A DNA stretch of 59,896 nt from Moraxella sp. (GTDB lineage: Bacteria > Pseudomonadota > Gammaproteobacteria > Pseudomonadales > Moraxellaceae), in assembly GCA_030530785.1 (NCBI GenBank), contig JAUMUJ010000010.1, positions 1-59,896 on the forward strand, given 5' to 3'. The position numbers were made by a program, and so were the translations under genes. Under the pieces are notes generated by a model that saw nothing but the letters and a program-made list of their open reading frames with translations, ran no database searches and was not told the origin of the DNA. The number at the start of each line of letters is the position of its first letter. Positions within the stretch are counted from its first letter, which is position 1. Shown here one piece after another: positions 45,281 to 56,661 of this stretch.

Positions 45281-48200
45281 TTGAAAGATTTATTAGACAT
45301 CATGAAAGCTCCTGCCGACAATGGCATCAAAGAATTTGACAGCATTCAGATTTCGCTTGCCAGTCCTGATGTGATTAAATCATGGTCGCACGGCGAAGTC
45401 AAAAAGCCCGAAACCATCAACTATCGCACCTTTAAGCCTGAGCGTGATGGTCTGTTTTGTGCCAAAATCTTTGGACCTGTCAAGGATTTTGAGTGTTTGT
45501 GCGGTAAATACAAACGCCGTAAATTTCAGGGCATCATTTGTGAAAAATGTGGTGTAGAAGTTACCGCTGCCAAAGTTCGCCGTGAGCGTATGGGGCATAT
45601 TGAGCTTGCTTCTCCTGTGGCTCATATTTGGTTTTTAAAGTCTTTGCCAAGCCGTATCGGTCTTTTGCTTGACATCACTTTGCGTGATATTGAGCGGGTG
45701 CTTTATTTTGAAAGCTATATCGTAACTGACCCAGGCATGACCAGCCTTGAAAAATACCAACTGCTTGATGATGAGCAATATTTTAATGCCCTTGAACAGT
45801 ATGGCGATGAATTTATCGCAAAAATGGGAGCAGAGGCGGTTCAAGACCTATTAAAAGACATTGACGTTGATGGCGAGATTGATGATTTGCGAGCTCAAAT
45901 CCCGCAAACGAACTCAGAAACCAAACTTAAAAAAATGTCAAAACGCTTAAAGCTGTTAGAGTCTTTTAGAGATTCGGGCAATAAACCTGAATGGATGGTG
46001 ATGACAGTATTGCCCGTGTTGCCACCTGACTTGCGTCCGCTTGTTCCGCTTGAAGGGGGCCGTTTTGCCACGTCTGATTTGAATGATTTGTATCGCCGTG
46101 TCATTAACCGCAACAACCGCTTAAAACGCCTATTGGAGTTAAATGCTCCTGACATCATTGTGCGTAACGAAAAGCGTATGCTCCAAGAAGCGGTAGATGC
46201 TCTGCTAGATAATGGCAGACGGGGGCGAGCCATCACAGGCTCTAACAAACGCCCGCTGAAATCTTTGGCGGATATGATTAAGGGTAAACAAGGTCGTTTC
46301 CGTCAAAACCTGTTGGGTAAACGTGTGGACTATTCGGGGCGTTCGGTCATCGTGGTGGGGCCAACATTGCGTTTGCACCAATGTGGTTTGCCCAAAAAGA
46401 TGGCGTTAGAGCTGTTTAAGCCCTTTACTTATGCCAAGCTGTTACAAAATAACATCGCTCAAACCATTAAAGCTGCCAAAAAAATGGTAGAACGTGAAGA
46501 GCCTGTGGTTTGGGATATGCTTGCCAGCGTCATTCGTGAACATCCTGTGTTGCTAAACCGTGCTCCAACCCTTCACCGTTTGGGTCTGCAAGCCTTTGAA
46601 CCTGTGATGATTGAAGGTAAAGCCATTCAGTTACATCCGCTTGTGTGTGCGGCGTTTAACGCTGACTTTGACGGCGACCAAATGGCGGTACACGTGCCTT
46701 TAACCTTAGAAGCTCAGCTTGAAGCTCGTGCTTTGATGATGTCCACCAATAACATCTTGTCGCCTGCCAATGGCGAGCCGATTATTGTGCCATCACAAGA
46801 TGTGGTGCTTGGTTTGTACTACATTAGCCGTAGCCATATTGGTGCCAAAGGTGAGGGCATGATTTTTAGTACCGTCAATGAAGCCTTGCGTGCCATCGGT
46901 TCGGAAGATTTATCGGTCAATGCTAAAATCAAAGTGCGTGTTAAAGAGACCATCATTAATGATGAAACAGGCGAAAAATCTGTCAATACCACCATTTATG
47001 ATACGGTGGCGGGTCGTCTGCTGATTTGGGACATCATGCCAGAGGGTATGCTGTTTGAAGAGTGCAACAAAGAGATGACCAAAAAGAACATCTCTAAGCT
47101 GTTAAACTCATGTTATCGCAAGTTGGGCGTTAAAGAGTCTGTGCTTTTTGCCGACCACCTGATGTACTTAGGTTTTGCCCAAGCGACTTTGTCGGGCATT
47201 TCTATCGGTATCGAAGACATGGAAATTCCGCCAAACAAAAAGCAAATCATGGACGTTGCTGATGCTGAGGCGCGTGATATTGAACAGCAGTTTGAAAAAG
47301 GCTTTGTTACCGCAGGTGAACGTTATAACAAAGTGGTGGATATTTGGTCTCGTACGTCCGATAAAATCGCCAACGCAATGATGGAACATTTATCCATCGA
47401 TGATGTAACAAATGCCAAAGGCGAAATTGAAAAAGAAAAATCATTCAACTCCATCTATATGATGGCAGACTCAGGAGCTCGTGGTAGTGCCACGCAGATT
47501 CGTCAGCTGGCTGGTATGCGTGGGCTGATGGCAAAACCTGATGGGTCTATTATTGAAACCCCAATTAAAGCGAACTTCCGTGAGGGCTTGTCGGTATTGC
47601 AGTACTTTATCTCAACGCACGGTGCTCGTAAAGGTCTTGCTGATACCGCCCTAAAAACTGCCAACTCAGGTTATCTAACTCGCCGTTTGGTGGATGTGGC
47701 TCAGGATTTGGTCATCACGCATGATGACTGTGGCACGACCGCAGGACAGCTCATGACACCTGTCATTAATGGTGGTGAGATTGTGGAGCGTCTGGGCGAC
47801 CGTGTGCTTGGGCGTGTTACCGCCAAAGATGTGCTGAATGCTCAAGGTAATGTGGTCATTCCTGCCAATACTTTGATTAATGAGCGTTTGGTTGAGCTAT
47901 TAGACAACAACGCTGTTGATGAGGTGTATGTGCGTTCGGTCATTACCTGTGAGTCTCATCATGGAGTGTGTGCCAAATGCTATGGTCGTGATTTGGCTCG
48001 TGGTCATTTGGTAAACATCGGCGAATCGGTGGGTGTCATGGCAGCCCAGTCCATCGGTGAGCCTGGCACACAGCTTACCATGCGTACTTTCCACGTGGGT
48101 GGTGCGGCCAGCTCAGCCAGTGTGGCCAACAGTGTGTCGGTCAGTAATGCAGGTACAGTGCGTTTTCGCAACATGAAAACGGTGCATCATGTTGATGGTC

Positions 48201-49492
48201 ATTTGGTGGTGGTGTCTCGTTCGGCGGAGATTGGTATTATTGATGCCCAAGGACGTGAACGTGAACGCTATAAAGTGCCTTACGGCTCAAACGTATTGGT
48301 GGCTGATGAAGCACCCGTGAATGCAGGCGACGTGGTTGCTAAGTGGGATCCGCACACCCACCCAATCATCACTGAGTTTGCAGGTACAGCACGTTTTAGC
48401 GACATCACCGATGGCATGACAGCAACGGTTAAGATTGACGAGACCACAGGCATGAGTTCGTTTGAGATTTTGGCAAGTAAAGACCGACCTGGTATTGCCA
48501 AAGATGCACGTCCTGCCATTATTTTGGATACTGATGAAGGCAAAGAAGTGGTATACTTTTTACCTGCCGAAACAGTCATTCGTGTGTCAGAAGGCGAACA
48601 GGTAACCGCAGGTTCGGTGTTGGGTCGTGTGCCACAAGCCACCTCAGGCACAAAAGACATCACGGGTGGTTTGCCACGAGTTGCCGATTTGTTTGAAGCT
48701 CGTAAGCCAAAAGACCATGCCATCATGGCAGAGATGAGCGGTGTGGTCAGTTTTGGTAAAGAAACCAAAGGCAAAAACCGCTTTATCATCACTGATGAAG
48801 ATGGTAACACGCACGAAGAATTGATTCCAAAATGGCGACAAATCAACGTCTTTGAGGGTGAAACCGTTGAGCGTGGTGAAGTGGTGTCTGATGGACCACA
48901 AAACCCACATGACATTCTACGCTTAAAAGGCGAAACTGCCCTTGCCAACTATGTGGTGAATGAAGTTCAAGAAGTATACCGCTTACAAGGTGTTAAGATT
49001 AACGATAAACACATTGAAGTTATCTTGCGTCAAATGCTCCGCAAAGTGGAGATTACTGATGGTGGTGATTCTAGCTACTTTAAGGGCGACCAAGCGGAGT
49101 TTAATAAAATCCGTGAAGTCAATGCCAAACTTATCGCTGAAAACAAATTCCCCGTACAGTTTGAGCGTCAGCTTCTGGGCATTACCAAAGCGTCTTTGGC
49201 AACAGAGTCGTTTATCTCAGCTGCGTCATTCCAAGAGACCACTCGTGTACTCACGGCGGCAGCAGTGATGGGTAAAGTAGATGATTTGACGGGTCTGAAA
49301 GAAAACGTGGTGGTGGGTCGTCTAATCCCTGCGGGTACGGGTCTGGCTTATCATCAAAACCGTCAACGTAAGGCAGAACAAGCCCAAACTGAAACGGTCA
49401 GCGATGATTTGGTGTCTGGCACTCCCGCCACGCAAAGCTCTGATGATTTTGCCAAAGCATTTGCTGATGAACTGGGTCAAAGCGGGCTTTAA
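45281..49492 (+). CDS. rpoC: DNA-directed RNA polymerase beta' subunit
   Basis: 1403 residues. The zinc finger is [20 protein letters not shown] near residue 70, the catalytic NADFDGDQM is near residue 460, then bridge helix and trigger loop, and a second zinc site with [13 protein letters not shown]. The start codon is TTG 45281 with GGAG seven bases before; it gives [11 protein letters not shown], matching the E. coli N-terminus, and no ATG fits better. Two hairpins close the operon. Confidence 0.98.
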   Translation: MKDLLDIMKAPADNGIKEFDSIQISLASPDVIKSWSHGEVKKPETINYRTFKPERDGLFCAKIFGPVKDFECLCGKYKRRKFQGIICEKCGVEVTAAKVRRERMGHIELASPVAHIWFLKSLPSRIGLLLDITLRDIERVLYFESYIVTDPGMTSLEKYQLLDDEQYFNALEQYGDEFIAKMGAEAVQDLLKDIDVDGEIDDLRAQIPQTNSETKLKKMSKRLKLLESFRDSGNKPEWMVMTVLPVLPPDLRPLVPLEGGRFATSDLNDLYRRVINRNNRLKRLLELNAPDIIVRNEKRMLQEAVDALLDNGRRGRAITGSNKRPLKSLADMIKGKQGRFRQNLLGKRVDYSGRSVIVVGPTLRLHQCGLPKKMALELFKPFTYAKLLQNNIAQTIKAAKKMVEREEPVVWDMLASVIREHPVLLNRAPTLHRLGLQAFEPVMIEGKAIQLHPLVCAAFNADFDGDQMAVHVPLTLEAQLEARALMMSTNNILSPANGEPIIVPSQDVVLGLYYISRSHIGAKGEGMIFSTVNEALRAIGSEDLSVNAKIKVRVKETIINDETGEKSVNTTIYDTVAGRLLIWDIMPEGMLFEECNKEMTKKNISKLLNSCYRKLGVKESVLFADHLMYLGFAQATLSGISIGIEDMEIPPNKKQIMDVADAEARDIEQQFEKGFVTAGERYNKVVDIWSRTSDKIANAMMEHLSIDDVTNAKGEIEKEKSFNSIYMMADSGARGSATQIRQLAGMRGLMAKPDGSIIETPIKANFREGLSVLQYFISTHGARKGLADTALKTANSGYLTRRLVDVAQDLVITHDDCGTTAGQLMTPVINGGEIVERLGDRVLGRVTAKDVLNAQGNVVIPANTLINERLVELLDNNAVDEVYVRSVITCESHHGVCAKCYGRDLARGHLVNIGESVGVMAAQSIGEPGTQLTMRTFHVGGAASSASVANSVSVSNAGTVRFRNMKTVHHVDGHLVVVSRSAEIGIIDAQGRERERYKVPYGSNVLVADEAPVNAGDVVAKWDPHTHPIITEFAGTARFSDITDGMTATVKIDETTGMSSFEILASKDRPGIAKDARPAIILDTDEGKEVVYFLPAETVIRVSEGEQVTAGSVLGRVPQATSGTKDITGGLPRVADLFEARKPKDHAIMAEMSGVVSFGKETKGKNRFIITDEDGNTHEELIPKWRQINVFEGETVERGEVVSDGPQNPHDILRLKGETALANYVVNEVQEVYRLQGVKINDKHIEVILRQMLRKVEITDGGDSSYFKGDQAEFNKIREVNAKLIAENKFPVQFERQLLGITKASLATESFISAASFQETTRVLTAAAVMGKVDDLTGLKENVVVGRLIPAGTGLAYHQNRQRKAEQAQTETVSDDLVSGTPATQSSDDFAKAFADELGQSGL

Positions 49493-49498
49493 TAGCCC

Positions 49499-49559
49499 AA
49501 AAAGCTCACTTCGGTGGGCTTTTTGCTCATAAAAAACCGCTCCATCAGGGGCGGTTTTT
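49499..49559 (+). terminator. Two consecutive terminator hairpins after rpoC
   Basis: First AAAAAGCTCAC-TTCG-GTGGGCTTTTT (49499-49526). Then AAAAAACCGC and GCGGTTTTT (49531-49559). The double hairpin ends the rplJL-rpoBC transcript. Confidence 0.9.
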
Positions 49560-49647
49560 GTTGGATTGTTTGATTTTCCACAAACAAAAGCTGGCAAGAC
49601 CAAATAAAATAATGCTCAATAATAAACCCATGCCAATAAAGATGGGT

Positions 49648-50940
49648 TCACCGAACCACCCTCCGAATGATTTTGATGTTGGAATTGCTGGTGGGCTGAA
49701 TGACGGTATTTGATGAGTTGCTTGATGAGCTAGCAGGAGTATTCATGATAAGCTGATAGAATTTTTGTCCTGCTCGTCCATCAGGAGTTACGCCCATTTT
49801 GCGTTGGTAATCCATAATCGCACGGCGTGTGCCGTCTCCGATGATGCCATCCACCGCCCCGATGTCGTAACCATGATTGATGAGCGCTTGCTGTATTTCT
49901 TTGGCTTCACGTCTGCCAATGCCAGCATCGTCAGTTGGCCAAGCGGTGGCAAAATTGGTGTTGGTGTCGTTATTTTCAATGAGTGTGGATAGGTGAGCGA
50001 TGGCTAAGGCATAGCTTTCGGACGCATTATAGCTGTAAAAGGTGTCAAAGTTTTTGCCCACCAAAAATGCAGGTCCTTGTCGTCCTGCAGGTAGTAATAG
50101 CCCCGCACTTGCCATGTTGTTCGGTAATGGTCTGCCATCAGGTAGAGTTAGCCCCATATTTCGCCAATGGCTGATAGAGTGCTTGTTTTTGCGACCACTT
50201 GAGCCGCTGTACCCGTTGAGCTTAACTTCATAACCCCACGGCTCACCAGTACGGTAGCCACTCTTGACTAAGAAATTGGCAGTACTGGCAAGTGCATCTG
50301 CCTTAGAATTAACCAAATCCTTGCGACCATCGCCATCAAAATCCACCGCCAATCTTAAAAAAGTACTCGGCATGAACTGTGTCTGCCCAAACGCCCCTGC
50401 CCATGAGCCTGTCATGTCAGATGGGCGAATGTCGCCATTTTGGACGATTTTTAGGGCGGCGGCATATTCACTGCGAAAATAGGCTTGACGGCGACCAAAG
50501 CATGATAATGTGGCAAGACTGCTAAACAGGTCTTTTTTGCCCAAAGTTTGCCCAAAGTTGCTCTCCACGCCCCACACGCCCAACACGTGTTCTGCCTTGA
50601 CACCGTAACGACTTTCTACACGTCTGAGTACGTCTGCCATCTCAGCTTTGGCACGAATGCCGTCCGCCACTCGTTCATCATCAACCAAAGACGCATGATA
50701 ATCCCATGGGGCTTTTTTAAATTCAGGTTGGTAGTTGAGTGAGCGAATGACGGTTGGGTCAGGCTGGCTTGGGCGATACTGCTCCAAGGTGTGAGATACG
50801 CCACGAAAGGTGGTCGTGCTTTTTAGGTTGGTCAGACAAGACTGAAAATGACTGTTGGATAGGTTGGGCAGTTCATTGGCAAAGGCATGGCTTGATGCCA
50901 CCGCCAACAAAGATAGACTGAAAATTTTTAAAGATTTCAT
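49648..50940 (-). CDS. Lytic murein transglycosylase (MltB-like, SLT_2) with peptidoglycan-binding domain
   Basis: 430 residues. Signal peptide ending SSHAFA. The catalytic domain has HVLGVWGVESNFG (catalytic Glu) and FGQTQFMPSTFLRLAVDFDG. A PG_binding_1 domain near the C-terminus has EIQQALINHGYDIGAVDGI and GDGTRRAIMDYQRK. It cleaves the glycan strand in the periplasm to 1,6-anhydro ends. No lipobox, so it appears soluble. Convergent with rpoC, with the double terminator between them. Confidence 0.9.
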   Translation of the reverse strand: MKSLKIFSLSLLAVASSHAFANELPNLSNSHFQSCLTNLKSTTTFRGVSHTLEQYRPSQPDPTVIRSLNYQPEFKKAPWDYHASLVDDERVADGIRAKAEMADVLRRVESRYGVKAEHVLGVWGVESNFGQTLGKKDLFSSLATLSCFGRRQAYFRSEYAAALKIVQNGDIRPSDMTGSWAGAFGQTQFMPSTFLRLAVDFDGDGRKDLVNSKADALASTANFLVKSGYRTGEPWGYEVKLNGYSGSSGRKNKHSISHWRNMGLTLPDGRPLPNNMASAGLLLPAGRQGPAFLVGKNFDTFYSYNASESYALAIAHLSTLIENNDTNTNFATAWPTDDAGIGRREAKEIQQALINHGYDIGAVDGIIGDGTRRAIMDYQRKMGVTPDGRAGQKFYQLIMNTPASSSSNSSNTVIQPTSNSNIKIIRRVVR

Positions 50941-51070
50941 AAAAAACTCTGATGGATAAATCTACTATCTTATACAACTTTTGAGCAAATCAAAAGCACG
51001 GTTGCCAAAAATAAAGGTTGGGTAAGAATAAGGAAAGATTTTTTGACCGTGAGCAAAAGTCATCTGATGG

Positions 51071-51589
51071 TTATTTTAAAAACTTGCCAAATTTAGTATG
51101 CAACTTAGCCAGCTTTGGTGGTATGGTAACATAACAATAGCCCTGCGTGGGATTTTTAGCAAAAAAGTTCTGATGATAATCTTCTGCCGCATAAAAAGGT
51201 GGGGCTTTTTCTACCCGAGTAACCACAGCGATGCCATCGGACGTTAATTGGTTGATTTTATGGTTGATGATGGCAAGGTCGTCATCGTTTTCATAAAAAA
51301 TCACAGACGCATACTGTGTGCCGACATCGTTGCCTTGTTGGTTTGGGGTGGTGGGGTCATGCGTGGCAAAGAAAATGTCCAAAATCGTTGATAAATCAAT
51401 GATATTTTCATCATAGACCACCTTGATGACTTCCACATGATCTGTATTGCCTGTGCAAACTGTCTCATAGTCTGCCGTATCAGATGTCCCGCCAGCATAA
51501 CCGCTGACGACAGTTACCACGCCACGCACTGCCAAAAATACCGCTTCGGTACACCAAAAACAGCCACCACCTAAGATAATCTGTTTCAT
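51071..51589 (-). CDS. msrA: Peptide methionine sulfoxide reductase MsrA
   Basis: About 172 residues. The catalytic GGGCFWCTEAVF is at the N-terminus, GYAGGTSDTADYETVCTGNTDH follows in two pieces, and DPTTPNQQGNDVGTQYASV completes the family signature. It reduces the S-epimer of methionine sulfoxide. ATG 51589 is used; a GTG six bases upstream is also possible. Divergent to cmoA with about 60 bases between. Confidence 0.95.
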   Translation of the reverse strand: MKQIILGGGCFWCTEAVFLAVRGVVTVVSGYAGGTSDTADYETVCTGNTDHVEVIKVVYDENIIDLSTILDIFFATHDPTTPNQQGNDVGTQYASVIFYENDDDLAIINHKINQLTSDGIAVVTRVEKAPPFYAAEDYHQNFFAKNPTQGYCYVTIPPKLAKLHTKFGKFLK

Positions 51590-51651
51590 AACCACCTTTT
51601 TGAAATCCCAAGAAAATGGTAGAATAGCACATTTTAAACCCTAAAACCACC

Positions 51652-52410
51652 ATGAGCCACGATACTTTATTTACCACGCCCCTTGATAAAAATGCCCGTT
51701 TTAGTTTTGATGAGAAAGTGGTGGCGTGCTTTCCTGACATGATACGCCGTAGCGTGCCAGGCTATGGACAAATGCTTGCCATGCTTCCTATCATTGCCAA
51801 ACGTCATTTGGCATACCGCCAGATTCATGACGGCAAAAAGGTCAGCCGTGTCTATGATTTGGGCTGTTCGCTAGGAGCGGTGTCGTTTGCGTTGGCGGAT
51901 AAATTTGCCCCAACCGATTTGCACATTGTGGCGGTGGACATCTCCGCTCCCATGATAGATAAAGCCCGTGCAGTGATGAGTGAGCATTATCCCAATCATC
52001 AGATTGATTTTGTGTTAGATGATATAAATCGCATCAATTTTAAAAAATGCGACATGATAGTGCTGAATTTGACCTTGCAGTTTTTAAATCCTGATGACCG
52101 CCTGTCTTTATTAAAAAAATGCCATGATGCCTTAGATGACGGCGGGATTTTGATATTAACCGAAAAAACGCATTTGACGGACGAGCAAGATGATGCTTGG
52201 CGGGTAGAGCGGTATTATGATTTTAAGCGTGCCAATGGGTACAGTGAGTTGGAGATTAGCACCAAGCGAGATGCCTTAGAAGACGTGCTGATGACCGACA
52301 CCATAGAGACCCATCATCAGCGGTTAAAACAGGCAGGTTTTCATCGGACGCTGACGTGGTTTATGTTTTTAAATTTTGTGTCGGTGGTGGCATTTAAGGT
52401 GGAGCTGTGA
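51652..52410 (+). CDS. cmoA: Carboxy-S-adenosyl-L-methionine synthase
   Basis: 252 residues. It has [20 protein letters not shown] at the start, the SAM loop [24 protein letters not shown] and [14 protein letters not shown] near the end, all close to E. coli CmoA. It makes carboxy-SAM from SAM and prephenate for wobble-uridine modification. Its stop overlaps the cmoB start by four bases (ATGA). Confidence 0.96.
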   Translation: MSHDTLFTTPLDKNARFSFDEKVVACFPDMIRRSVPGYGQMLAMLPIIAKRHLAYRQIHDGKKVSRVYDLGCSLGAVSFALADKFAPTDLHIVAVDISAPMIDKARAVMSEHYPNHQIDFVLDDINRINFKKCDMIVLNLTLQFLNPDDRLSLLKKCHDALDDGGILILTEKTHLTDEQDDAWRVERYYDFKRANGYSELEISTKRDALEDVLMTDTIETHHQRLKQAGFHRTLTWFMFLNFVSVVAFKVEL

Positions 52411-53402
52411 TGACAATTTTTGACAACGAACAAGCATTATATGTGTATCTGTTGGGGCTTGCCAAGCACAATCCCAAAGCCCAAGAGTGGCTGTCTTTGT
52501 TGCCGTCTTGGCTGTCCGCCATCAAAAATAAAGAGCGTTATGCCCATGCCTCGTATTATCAGTCATGTGTCAATAAACTGCCCAACTTGACAGGTGATGT
52601 GGATTTGACGGCGGACTGTGTTACGGTGCGGGTGGATTTTGACTCAGCAGAACACAAAAAAACCAAAGCACTACTAAAACAGCTCATGCCATGGCGAAAG
52701 GGCGGTTTTTATTTGGGGGGCGATGACGGCATACACATAGACACCGAATGGCGGTCGGATTTAAAATGGAATCGGGTATCGCCTTATGTGAATCTGGTGG
52801 GCAAGAGAGTGCTGGACGTGGGCGGTGGCTCGGGCTATCATGGTTTTAGAATGCTGGGGGCGGGTGCGTCATCAGTGGTGGTCATAGACCCGTCTTGTTT
52901 GTTTTATCATCAGTTTATGGCAATCAAGCATTTTGCCCGTGCCTTGCCTGTGCATTTTATCCCTGTGGGATTGGAAGCCTTGCCCAAAGACAGCCAATTG
53001 TTTGATGTGGTGTTTAGCATGGGGGTCTTATACCATCGTCCATCGCCGTTTGACCATTTGTTTGAATTAAAAGGTCAGCTTAAACAAGGCGGAACGTTGG
53101 TGTTAGAGACGTTGGTCATTGATGGCGATGAAACAGACGTGCTTGTCCCACAAGACCGCTATGCGATGATGAATAATGTTTATTTTTTACCAAGCGTGCC
53201 TGCCCTGACACTGTGGCTACAAAAGGCAGGATTTAAAAATGTTCGCTGTGTGGACGTTGGCATCACAACGACTGATGAACAGCGAGCCACCGAATGGATG
53301 ACCTATCATTCTTTGGCACAATTCTTGCAACCCAATGACAGCAGTAAAACCATTGAGGGCTATCCTTGCCCTAAGCGAGCAGTATTGATGGCTACAAAAT
53401 GA
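52407..53402 (+). CDS. cmoB: tRNA U34 carboxymethyltransferase
   Basis: 331 residues. It has [13 protein letters not shown] with [13 protein letters not shown], then the SAM loop [16 protein letters not shown] and [17 protein letters not shown], the signature of CmoB. It transfers the carboxymethyl group from carboxy-SAM to 5-hydroxyuridine at tRNA position 34. Overlaps cmoA by four bases, so the two steps are coupled in one operon. Confidence 0.96.
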   Translation: MMTIFDNEQALYVYLLGLAKHNPKAQEWLSLLPSWLSAIKNKERYAHASYYQSCVNKLPNLTGDVDLTADCVTVRVDFDSAEHKKTKALLKQLMPWRKGGFYLGGDDGIHIDTEWRSDLKWNRVSPYVNLVGKRVLDVGGGSGYHGFRMLGAGASSVVVIDPSCLFYHQFMAIKHFARALPVHFIPVGLEALPKDSQLFDVVFSMGVLYHRPSPFDHLFELKGQLKQGGTLVLETLVIDGDETDVLVPQDRYAMMNNVYFLPSVPALTLWLQKAGFKNVRCVDVGITTTDEQRATEWMTYHSLAQFLQPNDSSKTIEGYPCPKRAVLMATK

Positions 53403-53634
53403 ATTTTTCTAGGACAACTTCAATCACCAGTTTTGCCAAAAAACCGACAAAGCCTGCACCCAGTGCCACAAAAATCCAAAACGTGCCTGCTTTGCCCGCT
53501 TGGCTTTTTTTGGAGATGTCCCACATGATAAAAAACAAAAACCCAATAAAAACGGGCAATAATCCATAAAGACCCAATTTAACGATAACGCCTTCGGAGA
53601 TGGCAACTAACATGATAACCCCAATTTGTTTCAT
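53392..53634 (-). CDS. Small membrane protein, DUF2788-like
   Basis: 80 residues with two hydrophobic helices. The connecting piece FFIMWDISKKSQAGKAGTFW recalls DUF2788 proteins (D-x2-K-x-S-x-A-G-K). Inner membrane, function unknown. Its 3' end overlaps the end of cmoB by 11 bases on the other strand. Confidence 0.7.
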   Translation of the reverse strand: MKQIGVIMLVAISEGVIVKLGLYGLLPVFIGFLFFIMWDISKKSQAGKAGTFWIFVALGAGFVGFLAKLVIEVVLEKFIL

Positions 53635-53848
53635 TGATTGGGCTTATTATAACAAAAACACGGCGTATTTTTTAGTAAAATTCTAAAATTGTCAAAGTGT
53701 TTAAAACTTGTTAAAATGGGAAAAACTTTTGATGATTGCCGATTTTAAAAAAAACAATCTAAATAAATAATAACCCCATCGTTGATGGTTGAGTTAAGAT
53801 GGTGTGATGGGGTGCAGGTTTGCCACCCCTAAAATAACTGGGGGAGAG

Positions 53849-54583
53849 ATGAAACCTTATCACAAAGAGCCTGTCAGTCGTGAAACCCAAGCCCGCACTC
53901 GTTTGGGTTTGTTAAGTTTGTTGTGGATGTTTGTGGGGGCGATTATTGCTGTCATGATTGGGGTGTTTTTATATTTATCCCCATTATTTGATGGTTTTAG
54001 AAAAGACGTTGATGTCAATCCAGAGGTAACCATCACACCATTGCCACAAGCCCCAAATAAGCCCAGCGAATATGAGTTTTATGAAATTTTGCCCGAAAGG
54101 GATTTTAAAACCAGTCAGTCGGGTCTGGGGGAAGCTCCCAGCGTGAGTAACGATGAAGCCACCCAAGACGACACACCCACCACGCAAACAAAAGCACAAA
54201 CACGAGCGGTAGATGTGGTGGTCAGTGCCAAAGCTGATGACGCTCAAATCACGGTCGTAGAAGAAGACGACACCTATGATGAGCCAACAGCAAATACCAC
54301 TGCCCAAAAAATTGACGAAATCCAAATCAGTTCCGCCCAAAATGCCACCACTTATATTTTACAGGTGCGTAGCTATGATAATGCCGAAGAAGCTGACAAA
54401 AAACGTAGTGAGGTTATCATGGCGGGTGTGGATGCAAAGGTGGTGCATCGCATAGACCCATCGGGTGTGTCGCTGTATCAGGTGGTGTCCATGCCGTTTC
54501 ATAGCCGAGTGTCTGCCATAGAAGCTGAACAAAAGCTCAGCAATAACGGCATTGACTCGTTACTGATAGAACAAAGACATTAA
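53849..54583 (+). CDS. SPOR-domain membrane protein (FtsN-like layout)
   Basis: About 244 residues. A basic N-terminus, one membrane helix (LSLLWMFVGAIIAVMIGVFL), a disordered acidic/Thr-rich stretch, and a C-terminal SPOR domain (TYILQVRSYDNAEEADKKRS and YQVVSMPFHSRVSAIEAEQK). SPOR domains bind denuded glycan at the division septum. The layout is that of FtsN, but no argS neighbour confirms it. A GGGGAGAG site stands before ATG 53849; the upstream frame to 53804 has none. Confidence 0.82.
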   Translation: MKPYHKEPVSRETQARTRLGLLSLLWMFVGAIIAVMIGVFLYLSPLFDGFRKDVDVNPEVTITPLPQAPNKPSEYEFYEILPERDFKTSQSGLGEAPSVSNDEATQDDTPTTQTKAQTRAVDVVVSAKADDAQITVVEEDDTYDEPTANTTAQKIDEIQISSAQNATTYILQVRSYDNAEEADKKRSEVIMAGVDAKVVHRIDPSGVSLYQVVSMPFHSRVSAIEAEQKLSNNGIDSLLIEQRH

Positions 54584-54584
54584 T

Positions 54585-54612
54585 AAAATACCGCCGATGG
54601 GCGGTATTTTGT
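54585..54612 (+). terminator. Terminator after the SPOR gene
   Basis: AAAATACCGCC and GGCGGTATTTT arms with a tiny loop, directly after the stop and before the convergent lipoprotein gene. Confidence 0.85.
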
Positions 54613-54624
54613 GAGAATAAATGC

Positions 54625-54999
54625 TTATTGAACGGGGGTTTCTTCTGTTTTGGTGGGCTCTTCGGTGGTGGCTGTGTCAGTTGCCACTTCTGCCTCTTTG
54701 TTGGCATCAGCAGGTGCTTGTGCTTCGGTGGTGGCAGTGGCGGTGGCTTCGTTGCTTGGGGTTTGTGCGGTGTCGGTGGCGGTTGGGGCAACCACAATAC
54801 CTTTGGTACCACCCACACCACCTACTGTTTCTGCACCGTGATCGTCAAACTTCACCTCTTCGGCTTTGGGGGCTTTTTCTAGGGCTTGTTTTTGAGCTTC
54901 TTCTACCTTGTCCACAGCGTGAACTTTTTCATGACTGCCACTGCAAGCGGTCAGTAGGGCGGTGGTGGCGATGATGGCTAGGGAAAGTTTGGCTTTCAT
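54625..54999 (-). CDS. Small Ala/Thr/Glu-rich lipoprotein
   Basis: 124 residues. Lipobox LTAC makes Cys19 the lipid anchor. The rest is low complexity, rich in Ala, Thr, Glu and Pro with a Gly-rich piece (AETVGGVGGTKGI). No domain. It probably spans from the membrane as a flexible chain. Convergent with the SPOR gene. Confidence 0.72.
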   Translation of the reverse strand: MKAKLSLAIIATTALLTACSGSHEKVHAVDKVEEAQKQALEKAPKAEEVKFDDHGAETVGGVGGTKGIVVAPTATDTAQTPSNEATATATTEAQAPADANKEAEVATDTATTEEPTKTEETPVQ

Positions 55000-55086
55000 A
55001 CTGTCTCCAATTGTTGTAAAAAGTGAGCATATTATGCCACAATTTTTAAGGATTTGACAATTTGTATCTGTCAGGTATTGGGTTTT

Positions 55087-55686
55087 TTAAAAAATGCCAT
55101 CGTCTTTTCTAAGCCATGTGGCGATAGAAAAACGTGTGCGATGGGTAATCTCCACTTGGTGTAACAGATTGCTATCAAACACCACAAGGCGGTTTTGCTG
55201 TGGCAAAAGCTGTATGGTGTTGTCCGTTTTGTCCACCACCGTTATCGCTCCGCCATCGTTCGCCGTCCAGTTGTCATTAAGATAAAACACCGCAGAGATG
55301 ACCCGCTCATCTCGCCCTTTGGGGTTGTCCGAATGCCATTGGTAGCCAAAGCCTGATGGGTAGCAAGCATAATGAGCTTCTGATGAGCGAATGCCTGTGT
55401 ACAGCATGGCGTTAAGATATCGCCCAAACTCATCAATCGCCCCAAGATATGCCAAACCCGCAGGGCAGGACTCATCAATCCAGCGAATGCTGTCGCCACG
55501 AATGGTGGTTTCTCGCTCGCCGTGTGTCAAATGAGCTTGGCGATATTCTATCAATCCGCTCTCATGTTGCAAGGTGGTCAAGTCGTCTGTATTAAAAACA
55601 TCATCAAGCACCATCGTACCTGTGGCGATAAAATCATCAAGTTTGGGATTTATTAGGGTGTGCCAATCAATGTAAAAAGAAGTCAT
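55087..55686 (-). CDS. 2-oxoglutarate/Fe(II)-dependent oxygenase (prolyl hydroxylase-like)
   Basis: About 199 residues. The iron site is given by YQWHSDNP (HxD) and the distal His in SNLLHQVEI, followed by RTRFSIATWLRKD with the Arg that binds 2-oxoglutarate. It resembles 2OG-FeII_Oxy_3 proteins; the substrate is unknown. ATG 55686 (MTSFYIDW) is preferred; the 16 residues before it look like chance hydrophobic coding inside the promoter region shared with rlmJ. Confidence 0.8.
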   Translation of the reverse strand: MTSFYIDWHTLINPKLDDFIATGTMVLDDVFNTDDLTTLQHESGLIEYRQAHLTHGERETTIRGDSIRWIDESCPAGLAYLGAIDEFGRYLNAMLYTGIRSSEAHYACYPSGFGYQWHSDNPKGRDERVISAVFYLNDNWTANDGGAITVVDKTDNTIQLLPQQNRLVVFDSNLLHQVEITHRTRFSIATWLRKDDGIF

Positions 55687-55756
55687 CACAAATAAAAATA
55701 GCCAAAAACCACCAACTATGCTACCATAAGTCATTTAAAATAACACGCATTTTTCC

Positions 55757-56635
55757 ATGAATTATAAACACGCCTATCATGCAGGCAACTTTGCTGATGT
55801 TGCCAAGCACATTTTATTACTCCAACTGCTTGCCCAATTTAGTGCCAAAGCCAAGCCTTTTTATGTGCTTGATGCTTATGGTGGGCGGGGCTTGTATTCG
55901 CTTGATAGTGATGAAGCGACCAAGACGGGCGAAGCAGATAAAGGCATTCGTGCCTTAGAGCGTGCCAATCTTAGCACACCGCCCAAAGCCATAGCCCAGT
56001 ATCTGCTTGACCTTGATGTTGCTCGTAAGACCTACGATAAGCACGTCTATCCAGGGTCGCCTTGGTGGATTGCTAATCATGCCTTAAATCACAGCCAAAA
56101 CGCTCCCTTGCGTGCCGAAGCCTTTGAAGCGGTGGCGGACGAGTATGACGCACTTAATTATCAGCTGTATCAGCTTCCCATTGGCATTCATCATCGCAAT
56201 GCTTTTGAGGGCGTGCCTGCCGTACTGCCACCTAAGGAAAAGCGTGGCATTATCCTGCTTGACCCACCTTTTGAGCAAGAGCATAAGGATTTTAGTCGTT
56301 TGGTGGATTTGTTGGTGTCAAGCCACAAAAAATTTGCCACAGGGACATTTGTGCTGTGGTATCCCATCAAAAATAAAGAAGCGGTGGAGCTGTTTTATAA
56401 AAAAATGAAACGCACCACAATCCGCCGTCAGCTTGTCTGTGAGCTAAATTTATACCCCAATGACGTGGCGGTTGGCATGAATGGTACGGGGCTACATATC
56501 ATTAACCTCCCTTGGCAATTTGACCAGCACGCCAAAGACATCTTGCAAACGCTCGCCCCAATCTTAAAACCGCAGGACGCTCCTACCATGAGCATGGGCG
56601 ACATGGTGGTGGTTAAATGGTTGGTTGGAGAGTGA
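55757..56635 (+). CDS. rlmJ: 23S rRNA (adenine-2030-N6)-methyltransferase
   Basis: 292 residues. It has the N-terminal MNYKHAYHAGNFADVAKHIL typical of RlmJ (YhiR), LDAYGGRGLYSL, YPGSPWWIA, and the catalytic DPPFE in GIILLDPPFE with ALWYP-like FVLWYPIK. It methylates A2030 of 23S rRNA. It stands divergent to the oxygenase gene. Confidence 0.95.
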   Translation: MNYKHAYHAGNFADVAKHILLLQLLAQFSAKAKPFYVLDAYGGRGLYSLDSDEATKTGEADKGIRALERANLSTPPKAIAQYLLDLDVARKTYDKHVYPGSPWWIANHALNHSQNAPLRAEAFEAVADEYDALNYQLYQLPIGIHHRNAFEGVPAVLPPKEKRGIILLDPPFEQEHKDFSRLVDLLVSSHKKFATGTFVLWYPIKNKEAVELFYKKMKRTTIRRQLVCELNLYPNDVAVGMNGTGLHIINLPWQFDQHAKDILQTLAPILKPQDAPTMSMGDMVVVKWLVGE

Positions 56636-56661
56636 TGTTTTAAAAAAATAAAGACCAGACC

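Noticed and set aside
48280-48948. Long open frame (222 codons) antisense to rpoC
   Set aside because: It mirrors the codon structure of rpoC, has no recognisable domain or start signal, and rpoC is certain.
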